In this document: piece by piece, positions 36,023 through 47,940 of the stretch
Layout of the letters: each line of letters starts with the position of its first letter
Numbering within the stretch: the first letter of the stretch is position 1
DNA from: Panorpa germanica
Taxonomy: Eukaryota > Arthropoda > Insecta > Mecoptera > Panorpidae
Length of the DNA: 64,000 nt
Assembly (NCBI GenBank): GCA_963678705.1
Contig: OY783208.1
Span: forward strand, 14,815,782 to 14,879,781
Direction: 5' to 3'
Notes under the pieces: model-generated
What the model saw: the letters and a program-made list of their open reading frames with translations, nothing else
Told to the model about the DNA's origin: nothing
Database searches by the model: none
Made by a program: the position numbers and the translations under genes

Positions 36023-36744
36023 ATTAATAATTATGTAGATAAAGTGCGTATAAAATTTAAATTCAATGATTTAAAAAGAATTTTACAAGATAAAGTATTC
36101 AAAAAAATAAACTTTGTATGCAGCTCTCATTAGAACTATATTTCTAGGCAGTAATGGTTGCAGTCCACAAGTACTGTAAAGACCATAAACCAATGATAAG
36201 CAAGGCCTGGAAAAGGTAGAGCTTGCAAAGTTAGCTTATTACTCGTGCATTATTAGGGCGCACAAGTATTACATTTATTTCAAGATTTTTATACTGCAAT
36301 ATAATCTGGTGTATTAGAAATAATATAAGTGAATCCAGGAGGGTATTAATACTTCAACCATTTCTGTTGAGTACTTTTATTACTAGGAAAGTGTCATTTC
36401 ACAATATAAAAATATTGAAGTTTAATTATTCACTGTTATTATTATCTAGAGCAGTTGCAACTTTGTTTTTGCGAATTTATACGCATTATTTTTGATTTCT
36501 CATTATTATTATTATTATTTCAATGTAATGTGCGTACTTAATTTCAGCTTAGTTATAATCCCTTTACCTAGCTCCGCTACTGAACTAAATTTGTCAAATT
36601 TTAGACACAGGGATCTGTTTTGCTTGTATGCAGGAACATATATTGTTCTTATTATCGACGCCCGAAGTCACTGGAAATTTTCAGCTTTCTTTACTTTGTA
36701 TTTAATGACCGTCTATGAGAGCATTCCTTTCAAATTTTAAAGTT

Positions 36745-38409
36745 ATAGCTGTTTTGCGGGTGGCAACATGAAAATTCGGTTGCGTTCGGTTCAAACGACA
36801 AACAACCACAAAGCCGCAAGTGCCTTATTTTAAGTTTTTTTTTGTTAAAAACTGACTCAAAATGACAAATGAAAATTTAACTACTGATACTGTTAAGTCA
36901 CTCACTGTTTTGATATTTAATTTACGTGTCGCTAAAAATATAAATTTCGACAGTTGAACAGAACTGAATGAGTGATAATTCAAATTATTGTTTTCAATAA
37001 CAATTATTATTTAAAAATTATTTTGACTTCTTCTTCTGTCAAACTGATATTGAACTTCTTTTAAAAATAAATCCTACAACATTTTGATAGATTTTATACA
37101 TTTTGGAGGTTATAATATAATATAGTTTATTTACTGCGTTTAGTAATGCTTACTGCGATTCTAATAAGCTCTAGAAAAATGTAGAACTAAATAGATACCG
37201 GGCTTTAACAGTTTAGATCTGGAAATGCCTATGCTTAATTTAATCTGTTACTATTATAGTTAACTGCAAAACTATGTAAACACAACAGACGTGATTCATC
37301 CTATATTATTTGCTCAATTTCAAATTATACCTTTTTCATTTGGCTAATGGGTCTCTAACGGTATTTCTAACCTAGAAGTATTATTCTCTAAGAAGGTCAA
37401 TAAATTTATGGTTGTTTGTTTCTACGATGACTAATTTGTTACCTGCTGATACTGTTTATAAATATTTCAAGAAAATAGTCATAACAAAGACAAAAAACAT
37501 TGTTCTAATGACATGAAATCAATGGTAGACAGAGCCGGCCGGGAGATGTTTCAACTCTGGAACCGCATGGGGCCCCGTGCCTTAAATTCCGTTGTAAACA
37601 ACACTTAACAATTAGCGCACATTTCTCGTTAAAAAATACTCAAATATTTTATGGTAAGGAAGTAAAATACCTTTATGTAAAAGCATGAAAATGTCGTGAA
37701 ATTTACAGGGTCGATAAAAATAGTTAAAAAAAGTGCTGTCTCAAAATTTTAGTTTGGTTCACAGTTTTCTTCTAAGAAATAATTTAAAACTGCCTACTTC
37801 ATAACTTTTAGCTCAATTTCACTACATAACATAACTTAAATTCAACTCGAATGCAGCATCAAGTTAAAATTTCAAGTCAATCCTCCAACTATTTTACGAG
37901 TTTTGCGAGCACAAACATACGCAGGCTGAATATATAATTAATCATTAATAATAATAATTCTCTATTTATTAATAATATTCGACTCACATATTTTTTTCAG
38001 TCCGGCTCTGGTCAAGGGTAGGGACATCAGCAAATAAATAATTATGGAAATAAGCAAGTTGGTACCAAAATGACTAATATAACTAATATAAAATATCACA
38101 CATTGGCTACTGCGTGAACCACCCCCTGAAATTTAACCAATAGAAAAAAAACAAATAAATAATTAATTTAAAAAGTAGTGCGAGAAATTCCATAAAGAGT
38201 TTAGAGTTTATCATAACCTGTTAATAGTTACTTATTAAAAGTGGAGACAAGTATTTCAAAAAACATTTTAAAGAAGTATTAATTCTGTTGGAAGATATTC
38301 TATCTGCCTCTACGGCTTCATTTTTAAGTTCGTTTTTTTGTTTAATTATATATAGTTTGTTTCTGTTGTAATTGGAAGTACAAATAGTAAGTACATATAT
38401 ATACATATA
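36745..38409. repeat. S block, copy 3
   Basis: Paralogous to 3574-5645 and 20076-27490, beginning with the GGGTGGCAACATGAAAA part shared with copy 2. It has no large insertion: the hAT site (GGCTAATGGG, about 37343), and the Helitron C site (ATTAATAATATTCG, about 37970) are empty. It ends in ACATATATATACATATA, where a short Helitron is inserted. Confidence 0.8.
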
Positions 38410-38740
38410 CTAGCTGTCCCGGCCACGCGTTGCTGTGCCTAACGTAGCGCCATCTATTGAATATTTACTCAATCTAGTCAACAGATTTCGATTTACTCAA
38501 CAGAATATTTACTCAATCTAGTCAACAGATGTCGCCATCATCGTCGCCCGTTGTCATATGTCATATACAGATAATTAATAGACAAATAATTAGCAATAAG
38601 ATAAATAAATTGAGATTTAAGCTATCCTATCTTTCAAGTTGGACCAAACTGCACACGGTGTACAAATTTGATTAAAATCGGTTAAGTAGTTTAGGAGTCC
38701 ATCGCGGAGAGATGCAGTGACACGTAATTTATATATATTA

Positions 38741-38743
<3 letters not shown>
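38410..38743 (-). mobile_element. Non-autonomous Helitron, 334 bp
   Basis: On the minus strand it starts TCTTAATATATATAAATTAC (38743) and ends GTGGCCGGGACAGCTAG (38410), flanked by A and T inside a TA-rich tract. It contains GGACCAAACTGCACACGG and ATTAAAATCGGTTAAGTAG, subterminal motifs common in short insect Helitrons. No coding sequence. Confidence 0.85.
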
Positions 38744-38792
<49 letters not shown>

Positions 38793-38810
38793 TTATATAT
38801 ATATATATAT

Positions 38811-38812
<2 letters not shown>
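38744..38812. repeat. (TA)n microsatellite beside R1L-2
   Basis: About 68 bp of TA with a few T insertions, touching the poly(A) tail side of R1L-2. Continues as a short TA run at 43863-43875 on the other side of that element. Confidence 0.93.
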
Positions 38813-38843
<31 letters not shown>

Positions 38844-39012
38844 TGGTGAGGAGGAGAAATCTTCCACAAGGCTTACTCCTGCAATCCCTTAGCTGGAAGT
38901 GTTGGATTCACTCTCTTGTGAGGGCGCCTACTAACTAAAACTCCCCCTCTCTTTTTCTAGACCACAGTCTGGGACCGCATAGCATTACTTTAAACTGGGT
39001 CTTGCTCTTACT

Positions 39013-41929
39013 CTATTTCTTGTTCACTGCCGCTTCCTTTTTCTTTATTACTGATGTAACAAAGTCGCGGATGGCATTCCAGTGTTCTTCGTTGGACAGC
39101 ATTACGTCGACAGTATTGTTTACTGTGAGAGTCGCTTGAGTGATGCGCTGCGCCCGTTCTCTTTCCATTGTCCATTGCTTACACTTAAAGAACGTATGTT
39201 CTGGTGTATCCGTATCACCGCAATACCAGCGTTCTGCGGTATCCCTTATGTGGAATCTGTTTAGATAGGCTCCATAACAGCCATGCTCTCCTAGAAGTTG
39301 GGTGATGTAGTAGTCTACTTTCCCATGCTTCCAGTTATTCCACTTTTCCACGTTTTTGATAAGTTTTTAAGTCCATTTTGCCTTTCCGTTGTCTTTTTCC
39401 CACTCTTCTTGCCATTTGTTCGCCGTTTGCTTTTTTGCCTCTTTTCTTTGGGCCTCTCCTTCTGAGAAAGTTTTTCCCCGATCTGCTACCATTAGCTCTA
39501 GAGTTTCTATCCCGGTTATCACCTGAATCGCCTCCGCCGAAATAGTTCTATAGGCGCTGCCCACCCGAATTGCCAGCCTTCTCTGCACTCCAATTAGGAT
39601 GTTCCTGTACTTCTTTTTGTCCATTATCTCTCCCCATATTGGTGCCGCGTACAACATAATTGAGTGGACCACCGCCCCAAGGATCCTCCTTTTACTGGCT
39701 TTAGGTCCAATTAGATTTGGCATTAACCTGCTGAGTGCCATCATTGTTTGCTCAGCTTTCCACGCCGTTTCGGTGACGTGCTTCCTCATGTCATTGTTTC
39801 TACCAATGTGTACTCCCAGATATTTGAGGCTCTCTTTGGTTTTGATGCTCATCTCCCATACCTCGACTGTGACCTCTCTCATCTTTCTACCCCCATATAA
39901 TACAATAGCCTTCGTTTTTTCCGCCGCCAGCTGCAGCTGTTTCCTGGCAATCGCCTGCTCTATTCTGTTTAGGGCTAGTTTCGTATGAGCTATTAGTATT
40001 TCTTCAGTCTTTGCTTCTACTATGAGCGCTGTTTAATCCGCAAATCCGACTACTGTTGCACCCTCTGGTAGTCTCGTCTTCAGTACATCGTCGTACAAGA
40101 TGTTCCACAGCAGTGGTCCTAGCACTGAGCCCTGTGGTACTCCACATGTAACCCTCATCTGTTCTCCATCTACTATTATAGATCGGTCCTTTAGATAGCT
40201 GCCTATTATTTTTGTATGGTACTTACTGACATTGAGTTGCTTTAGCGCTTCCATGATGCCTTATCATGGCGCAGTGTTAAAAGCGTTTTTGATGTCGAGT
40301 GTGACCAGCACAGCGTATTTCCTATTTCGATGGGCCCTCTTTTTAATATTTTGTACCACCTCCTTTATTTTCTTCATTGCGTCAATGGTGAACTTCTTTT
40401 TCCTGAAACCGAATTGGTTTCCCGACAGTTTGTCGTTGACTTCCTCATTCAGTCTTTTCGCTATTAGCTGTTCGAGTAGTTTCCCCATCGAGTCTAAGAG
40501 GCATATCGGTCTGTACTTCTCTTCCACATCTCCTAATTTTTTGGGTCTTTGTATGAGTACTAGCTTTGCAGTTTTCTATACTTTATGGAAAACCCCCTCT
40601 TCCAGTTGATCATTTACCACCTTAAGGAACACATTCGGAACTTTAAAAATCGCCGCTTTGATTAGCTCTGGTGGAATTTGGTCCGGTCCTGGAGACTTTC
40701 CACTTTTCATACGTTCTACTAATGTACTGAGCTCCTCTTTCGAAAAATACGGAATAGCACTTATTATGGGACTATCCTCTGCCCAATGTCTCTTCCTGCG
40801 TGTTGGAAATAATTCGCTTACGACTGCTTTTAGCTTTTCTTTCCCAATCTTGATCTGTGGCATTGTACTGAACTTTTTGCACACTATTTTATATCCCATG
40901 CCCCAGATGTCTCTAGATTTGTTTCCATGACTCCTGCTTTGCTGCGATGATTTCATTTTAGGCGCCTTCCTCGTTTCCCTGTAGGTGTTTCTTAGGCTTT
41001 CCTTTTCTTCCTCTGTGCAGACCCTACTTTTATTATCTCTGGTTAACTTCCTTCTCGCTGTAAAACATTCCTTTCTGAGAAGCGCCACTTTGTTGTTCCA
41101 CCAGTAGACTGGGCTCCGTTTACCTCCCGGACCATTTTTTTGTAAACGTCTGATCTGCCGCTCTCCTAATCATTTCTATGCAGGTGTTTGCATTTATTAT
41201 TGAAACTCTTCGAAATTTCTCTTCTAGGATCGCAGCGAAGACGGGCAGTCTTTCCTTCTGTACTCTCCACTTCATTACCGTCGTTTGTTTCCTCTCAGTG
41301 TTCCCCAGCTTTACTTCAAAGTATAAGTTCCTATGAAAGCTGAGATTTTCTTCGTCCGATACCTTCCACCCCATTATCCTGTCAGCGAGTTTTTCAGAGG
41401 TTATTGTGACGTCTATATGAGAACTGCTTTGCCTCCTCACAAAGGTTGGATTATTGCCTTTGTTGTGAATCACCATTGCATGCTCGGCCATCTATTCCAT
41501 CAACGCTCGGCCTCTCCTGTCTTCTACGGTAGAGCCCCATGTTAGAGACTTTGCGTTTAGGTCGCCTGCTATGATCACCTCTTTACTTTGCCTCCTAATG
41601 TTTTCCCCCAGGCGCTGGAGGTACTTTACAAATTCTTGCTTTGGTATATTGGGTGATGCATAGCACGAGTATATTACAAATTCCTCTAATTCTACCCATA
41701 CGAAGCCTTTCTGCCCAGTGTCGCATTTAAGAACATAAACTTTTTTGTTGAATATTCTAATTGCTGCGTCGATGTTTAGGTCTTTAAACCAGAAACCTCT
41801 ACTAGCTTGTTTCTTGTTGGGTTCAGCTACTATAGCAACATCTATGTTTTTATTGAAGCAGGTACTATGTACTAAATCGAACGCTGCCACTCCTTGGTCT
41901 ACATTTACTTGCATCATTTTAATCCCCAT
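39013..41929 (-). pseudogene. R1L-2 ORF2: endonuclease, reverse transcriptase, CCHC
   Basis: Starts MGIKMMQVNVDQG at 41929, overlapping the end of ORF1 by 11 bp. The endonuclease contains AIVAEPNKK and AGDLNAKS. RT motifs include FGFRKKKFTIDAM and GVPQGSVLGPLLWN. At the catalytic box the frame reads FAD then TAA (near 40034), so the second catalytic Asp codon has become a stop. The C-terminal finger is RWYCGDTDTPEHTFFKC, with Arg before the first expected residue pair but the C...H...C spacing visible. Further breaks lie near 41491, 41088, 40570, 40254 and 39365. Confidence 0.88.
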
Positions 41930-43609
41930 TTGATTTTTTTGGATCAGTTCTGGTTCTCCGCAATTCTCCCAATAGCTTTCTGTATCTAGGACAAATCATA
42001 TCTCTCGCACTATGTCCTTTTATTTTGCAGGCCCAGCAATACACTTCGTTTACACATTCTTTGGCCTTGTGTCCTTTCTCTCTGCACCTCAGGCATTTAT
42101 CGCTCGTATCTTCCTTGTTGTTACATGAGTTCGCGAAATGTCCAAAGTTCTGGCATTTAAAACATTTAACTAAGGCTAATCTTTCTATTACCCTGCATCT
42201 CATCCATCCTATTCTAATTCTTTTTTTGCTTACCAGCTTAAGCGCACCCTCGACTGGTAGCATTATGTTTGCGTATCTTAGTCCCCTACTGTTAGCCTTT
42301 TGTGACATAGTAATGGTAAAGTTTTTGCTCCCAATTTTTGAGTCATTTAATTCCATTTCTATAGAGTCCACTACTTCCTCCACGTTAGTGACTTCATCTA
42401 TGTCGATGATTACAATACTTCGTTGTTTATGTACTAGTTCAGCTTCCACTGAATTTTTCATTTTTTCGTGCACAGCTTCCATTAATGACTCTCCGTTTCC
42501 TCTTTGTCCACCTACTAGACTTAGTTTTACGTATCCCTCCTTTGTTTTCGCAATGCTTTTTATTTCCACGCCCAGTTTATCTATGTCGATATTTTCCTTA
42601 AGCTCCTTGACTATATCCACATATGTTTTACCGGCTTCCCGCGGTTTAACAACAAGGGTTTCCTTGCTGTTTTTGTGTCCATTTCTTGCTGCCTTTTGCC
42701 ATGCTTGTCGGTTTCCCCCCTGCACTTTTTGCTCCTCGGTTCTGGTGTATATTATAATATTATACCCCTCTTCCCTGAGCATCAGCTCTACTATTTTTCT
42801 GAGATGGAACTCCAGTCCATCATTTAAGCAGACAAATACAAGTTTCTTTCTTCCTTCCCTTGCCGAGATGGTTTTAATTTTTTCCAGTAGCATGATCATA
42901 TCATTGATGTTTTCTTTCCCAATCACGTAGCGTAGATATGTGTAGCTTATATCCATTTCCTTGTCTCCACTCTCGTCTATTATTGCACTGCTATTCCTCA
43001 TGCACACAACTTCGCCTGGTTGTACTGACTTTCTCTTAACTCTTTTTTCTATCTGCGGCACCCTTGCTCCTACTCGCCTTACAAGAGGGTTATTCTCGTC
43101 TACCTCAGAGTCAACTACCAGGATCAGATCCTTGTCTTTTAACATCTGAAGGATTCCGCCTCTTGCCATCTTAGTGGTTTTAAAATTTGTTTCCATCCAT
43201 TCACTTTGAGTTAATGCAAGAAGTTCGTTCGCTTTTGCTTGCCTTGTATTCACCTGGTCTTGCTTTAGTATTCTCTCCTCTAAGCTAGGCGCGCATTGGC
43301 ATACTGTTGTAAAGTCCGTTTGTGTTTTACTTCCCTATTTTAGCTCTTTTTGCCTGGTTCTGCCATCTCCGCAATGTTGCCACAGATAAAGTCCACCATT
43401 TTTGTCCCACTTGTTTCAATGCCGGCCTGAGTTTGTGTCTCAGCAGAGGATACGTTCACCATCAGGCTGCTGATTTTGTTCTGGATATTGTCTGATTTCA
43501 GTCTGCCTACGTACTGGTTCAGTCTAGCTGATATCTCTTTTATTTCCCGTTTTGTATTAAATTTCTCTTTAACTATCTGTTCGAGTTTGCTGGCTTCCCT
43601 CTGTATCAT
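41919..43609 (-). pseudogene. R1L-2 ORF1: Gag-like protein with three zinc knuckles
   Basis: Two open pieces, 43340-43609 and 41919-43253, separated by a frame break at about 43260-43340. The first holds MIQREASKLEQIVKEKFNTK, matching the N terminus of R1L-1 ORF1. The second ends with knuckles CFKCQNFGHFANSC, CLRCREKGHKAKEC and CWACKIKGH. Role as in R1L-1. Upstream of 43609 the frame may continue, but I cannot fix the start. Confidence 0.85.
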
Positions 43610-43875
43610 GTTTATCAGATATCCAAGTGCTCTTGCTTCGTCCTTGCTTCCTTTTTTTTTCCAGTCCTGTGCTATATATTCTGTTCTCCTCCTTTTTTTT
43701 GTATTCTCCTCAGTTTCTCTTTTTTCCTCAAGGGCTGTTCCTGTCCCGGAGAGAAGGTCCGTCGTCGAATGTGTCCTTATTTAGGATCTAAGTAATTTCG
43801 CGCTTCTCTGAAATGCTTGCATTCTGCTATTCCCAGTAGCTGTTTCATACGCCTCGGCCTGGTTATATATATATA

Positions 43876-44345
43876 ATCTTGAGTTTGCCCCCGACGATTG
43901 TCTTTTGTATGTGAATTAAACTTCATTTCAAATTTTAATTTTATTTTTAAATTTAAATATTTAACTCGTTCTATATAAATTTTACATATCATTTTTTAAC
44001 AAAATAAAAAATATTTTCAATTTATTCGTCCAACTTATTTCCAAAATTTGGGATTTTTTTTTTTGATTCGAAAATTAGGCATCAAAGTTAGTCTATATAA
44101 AACATTTCAATTTTCTAGCACAATTTTTATCCTCGGCAAAAACCGCACTCGTGCTCCCAAATAAAATTTTGAAATTAAAATTTCTTTTTTCAAATAATAT
44201 ATTCAATTATTACACAATCCAACATATGGGCTTTCTCCAAAGTTTCCTAACGGGCCCCATAAATTTCATAGCGCCCCATTTATCAATATTTGAATATCTA
44301 AAGTATGAAATATATTAGAATTTAATACCCTAATACACCTGCAAA
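43876..44345 (-). mobile_element. HLE-1 repeat, minus orientation
   Basis: Paralogue of 10581-11675 without the solo LTR: TTTAATACCCTAA at about 44325 is the empty LTR site. The terminal CTAG has decayed to CAAG on the minus strand. No coding sequence. Confidence 0.6.
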
Positions 44346-45216
44346 AATTTTCTTTTAAGAAATGATTAGTCTTTTTAGAAATAGTCAATTTCCACATATA
44401 TCATAACGTTTAGCTCAATTTCATCACATAAAATAACTTTTAATCATGAAGAATGATGAATGATTTTTAAAAACTACCTGTATATAAAAGTTTTTTTTTG
44501 AAACTATTCAAAATAGAAAATTATCAATAGGATGCCTATTTACGAAAATAATTAAATAAAAACAGTAAGAAACAGTAAATGTGGGTTAAGAGCCAGCAAC
44601 GTTACAAATGGAGAGAAAATTTAAATTAAAACGAGATTATACTCCATGTAATAAATAAATCATACGTTGACAAATTCATTATTACTTTTTAAAAAAATAT
44701 GTATGTTGAATTTGAATTGAATTAATAAAAATTTGACATTAATTATAGTAATATTTTAATTAATAAACCGCAATAATTAAATAACTTACAAAAAGCGATT
44801 TAAATGGCTATTGAAAAATTCATTTTCATATATTTCGTATTTCGTAATCCGTTTTACCGTGAGATAAAGTTTTTGCATTGACGGTGCGTCTTGTACCTCC
44901 TTAAGAAGGCTTTAGGGAATAGTATTGCTTAGAGCAATTCTTTGTAAATTCAAATACATTTTTACATGCTGGAAGATCCTTTATCTGAATGCTTAAAGGT
45001 AGGCATACCAAAGATCAAATAGATTCTGACACTAAATACTTAACCATCAAATTAAAAACTTCGTATCATTAGTTACAATATATATATACGCTAATTAATT
45101 TAGCACAGAATCTACTTCTGAGAAGTTTTGTCCCCTAATACACATTATTCGTGGTTATTAATTCAGAAGTACGTTTAACACAATTCTATTTACTATGCAT
45201 TTCCATATTATTTCAG
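44346..45216. other. Upstream/5' intron region of RING gene B
   Basis: Paralogue of 11676-12532. No ORF apart from a short upstream extension of exon 1. Ends CATATTATTTCAG directly before the ATG. Confidence 0.5.
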
Positions 45217-45790
45217 ATGGATATAAAAGAGGATCAAAATAATATCTCACCTGACCAGGATAAAGATGCCAACAGGTCTGATGAGGAAGCAGATACAGCA
45301 GAATCTGGGGATGATTTTGAATACGATTTGGAGAAGATCGTGAACTTTCTTAATGAGAACGCGCCTTTTTATGAATATCAGGAAGGAGGTGACGTAGAAT
45401 GTGAAATTTGCTTAGAAAACGTAGAAAAAGATGAAATTGTAAGGTAGAATTCTATTGCTACTGATAAAGCATTTTCTTTCTGTTTTATATTTTGAATCTA
45501 TAATGTAACCACCAGTTTTTTTATTGGTTTCTACGTGTTTGTAGAATCCAAAAATTGATATGGAAATATTTCTAATTACGATGTGTAGTTTCTGGTAAAT
45601 TTGTGTTCACTATATTTGGGCTAATTGGATTGTGAACCCTTGCCTGTTTTGTTTTGTTAAATATCTAAAAATAGACAAATATTTCGGTTGTTATCCTAGT
45701 AGTTGATGACGTCAACTACTCAATAGAATATAATAAGTTGTCTTATTATTTTTTCGTTTTACATCACGACATTGTATTGGAAACGTTACA

Positions 45791-46619
45791 GCACATGGAC
45801 TGAAAAGTCCCGGGCCTAACAAATAGATGGCGCTAGCTTTATTGCAGTCACCTTTTTTTTAGTTAATACTAACCTTCAAAAGACAGTTGTTAAAATTTCA
45901 TGATATTCTATTCAGTTGTTTGTGAGTTATTGTGACTTTTGTTATTTTTAAAACAATGGATCAAAAACAATTTCGTGTTTAAATTTTACACTGCTTCTTG
46001 ATGGGAAAATATACCGTTCAAGCAAAGTAATGGCTTGAAAAGTGTTATGGGAACCTCGTCCAAAGCGCCCGAAAGCACAACAATCGGCTGGAAAGGTTAT
46101 GGCCTCGGTATTTTGGGATGTGCGTGGTGTAATATTCATCGACTATCATGAGAAAGGAAATACCATTAACAGTGAATATTATATAGCGTTATTGAAGCGT
46201 TTAAAGGCCAAAATTGCAAAGAAACGACCGCATATAGCAAAGAAAAAAAATTTGTTGCATCAAGACAACGCACCGTGTCAATCAAAACAATGGCAAAACT
46301 ACATGAAATGAACATCGAATTTCTCCCATATCCACCGTATTCGCAAGATTTGGCTCCCAGCGACTACTGCCTGTTCGCAGACCTAAGAAAAATGCTCGCC
46401 GGTAAGAAATTTCGCACGAATGAAGAGGTTATCGCTGAAACTAAGGCCTATTTTGAGGCAAAAGATAAATCGTTCTACAAAAGTGGTATTGAAATGTTAG
46501 AGTGGCGCTGGAATGATTGCGTTGCTCTTGATGGAGATAACGTTAATGAATAAAGCTAATTTTGAACCAAAAAAAACTGTGTTTTCTTTGTTAGGTCCGG
46601 GACTTTTCGGCCCATGTGT
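45791..46619 (+). mobile_element. mariner element, copy 4 (829 bp, deleted)
   Basis: Family TIRs with TA on the right (46620-46621) and a mutated CA on the left (45789-45790). The paralogous gene A intron reads AAACATTATACGTTGACG at about 14130, the empty site. A deletion joins the first 30 codons or so to WTATGEPRPK-type sequence, removing the HTH and the first catalytic Asp; QDNAP and LAPSDYCLF are kept. Non-autonomous. Confidence 0.95.
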
Positions 46620-46940
46620 TACGTTGACGTAGGAGCTGCTATAGCCTTGTCATTAAATTCTGCATCTCTTTTGCACTTCTCTTGTTTAACAGTGATGAAA
46701 AGCTGAAGAAGCAATGAAGTCGCAAACTTGGATCTTTTTTGTAAATGTTTAGCCTTTAATTTTTTAATAATAAAGTGAAAAAATAACTGCTCCAATTATT
46801 ATTATCGTCTATAATATTGCGAATTGGGTATTTAAGGTTTTGATAGGCAACTTTATCAATATACAGTTCAGTTTTATATAAATTTACAGCCCAATAGCAA
46901 AATCATTGTTTTTTAATAGCTGTTTGTCAATAACCATTAA

Positions 46941-47112
46941 GCAGCGTTCTCACGAGGCGAGTTGAGTGGATCAGTAATTGTATATATTTAACAAAAGGTA
47001 AATCATAACCTGTAACAAATTTAAAGACACATATTTCATGTGTGTACTAAATCGGATTCAACTTTTGTTGAATCTACAATTACTGATCCACTTAACTCGC
47101 CTCGTGAGAACC
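46941..47112. mobile_element. MITE-like inverted repeat, about 170 bp
   Basis: GTTCTCACGAGGCGAGTTGA at the left is matched by its complement at 47085-47105, and the pairing continues inward through GATCAGTAATTGTA and TTCAACAAAAG-like sequence. The ends lie near TTAA/TTTA. Gene A keeps only the left arm (14480-14535). No coding sequence. Confidence 0.7.
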
Positions 47113-47940
47113 CAGCTTTACACAATGTCGTGAATCAAATATTAGCGCCATGTATAATTAAAAACTTATTTACTGTGTATTTTAATAAACAGTGTCTCAT
47201 ATATTTTATATAGGTGTATGTATAGGTATTCCATATAAAATGTATGCGCCACTATTTATTCGATAATATTTATACTGCAAAAAAAACGTAAAGTACAATG
47301 TCGTGTGAACTCAGCCTTATGTAATCAAATGGGTTGATGAATTTGGCATACTAATTGAATATAGTGTCATCCGCGGGACTTTAGTAAGCAGATTTATTAC
47401 AATTTCTTGTTTCGTTGTAATTCCTTTAATGTCCTAGAATTAAATAGAATAAAATAAGTGAGGTCCATTATTTAAGTTAGCAAGTGGACACTCGGACAAT
47501 GAACTCGACCTAATCTTAAAAATACACGTGTCGATGAGATGGCATTACTAATTACTTAATGTACAATCAAATGCATAATTAAACCTTCACAACATTTTAA
47601 AAATCAGCATACGGGGTTCATAAGTACAGGACACATGAGATGGCAATATAGCGTCTTTTGTTTGCTCCGGCTAATTAGAAACGATATATGTTGCCAATTT
47701 AGATTTTAGCGGGAGTCCAATTTTGTGCAGCAACCGAGATATATCTTGATGGTTGTGGATTATCAGGTACCGATCTCCTGAGCGTCGCGCGGCTTCACAT
47801 GCTACTTCACAGATCACAAATACCGTTGTGCCAGTTTGTAATCTGTAATTATTATTAATTCATAAATTTCTGTAATTGTCTTACATGTGTAATTAAGTTA
47901 TTTGATTAATTGACTGATACTGAGTATACATACTGTCCGA
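47113..47940. other. Part of the gene B intron missing from gene A
   Basis: No ORF or transposon end recognised over about 830 bp. In gene A this stretch plus the right half of the MITE is replaced by about 15-19 nt, so it is more likely ancestral DNA deleted from A than an insertion into B. Confidence 0.5.

Larger units (their letters stand above)
33015..36744. other. Gene-poor AT-rich region
   Basis: No recognisable gene or transposon over 3.7 kb. Open frames are short and unremarkable: 33200-33385 (-, 61 codons), 34079-34324 (-), 35417-35635 (+, 72 codons) and 36492-36740 (+, 82 codons). None matches a family I know. A donor-like ATG|GTAAGC at 35047 and an acceptor TTTAACAG at 35138 could frame an intron. 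Two hairpins at 35727 and 35930 are listed separately. Confidence 0.5.
38813..43862 (-). mobile_element. R1-clade non-LTR retrotransposon R1L-2
   Basis: A minus-strand element with a 30-nt poly(A) tail (poly-T 38813-38842), ORF2 (39013-41929) and ORF1 (41919-43609), ending at a TA tract. It extends about 250 bp further 5' of the ORF1 conserved start than R1L-1 does, so it may be full length. By eye its proteins are about 60-70% identical to R1L-1, while the flanking paralogous DNA is about 93-95% identical. Multiple nonsense and frameshift mutations make it inactive. Confidence 0.9.

Noticed and set aside
42025-42930. 301-codon plus-strand frame
   Set aside because: It is the antisense shadow of R1L-2 ORF1. 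Its composition is that of complemented lysine/glutamate-rich coding sequence.
5646-43862. R1L-1 and R1L-2 as one element duplicated with the flanking unit
   Set aside because: The element proteins are far more diverged by eye than the flanking non-coding DNA, and the 5' ends differ.
45151-45216. Upstream in-frame start for RING gene B
   Set aside because: The extension reads through a splice acceptor (TATTTCAG), and all paralogues have the ATG directly after an acceptor at the same place.
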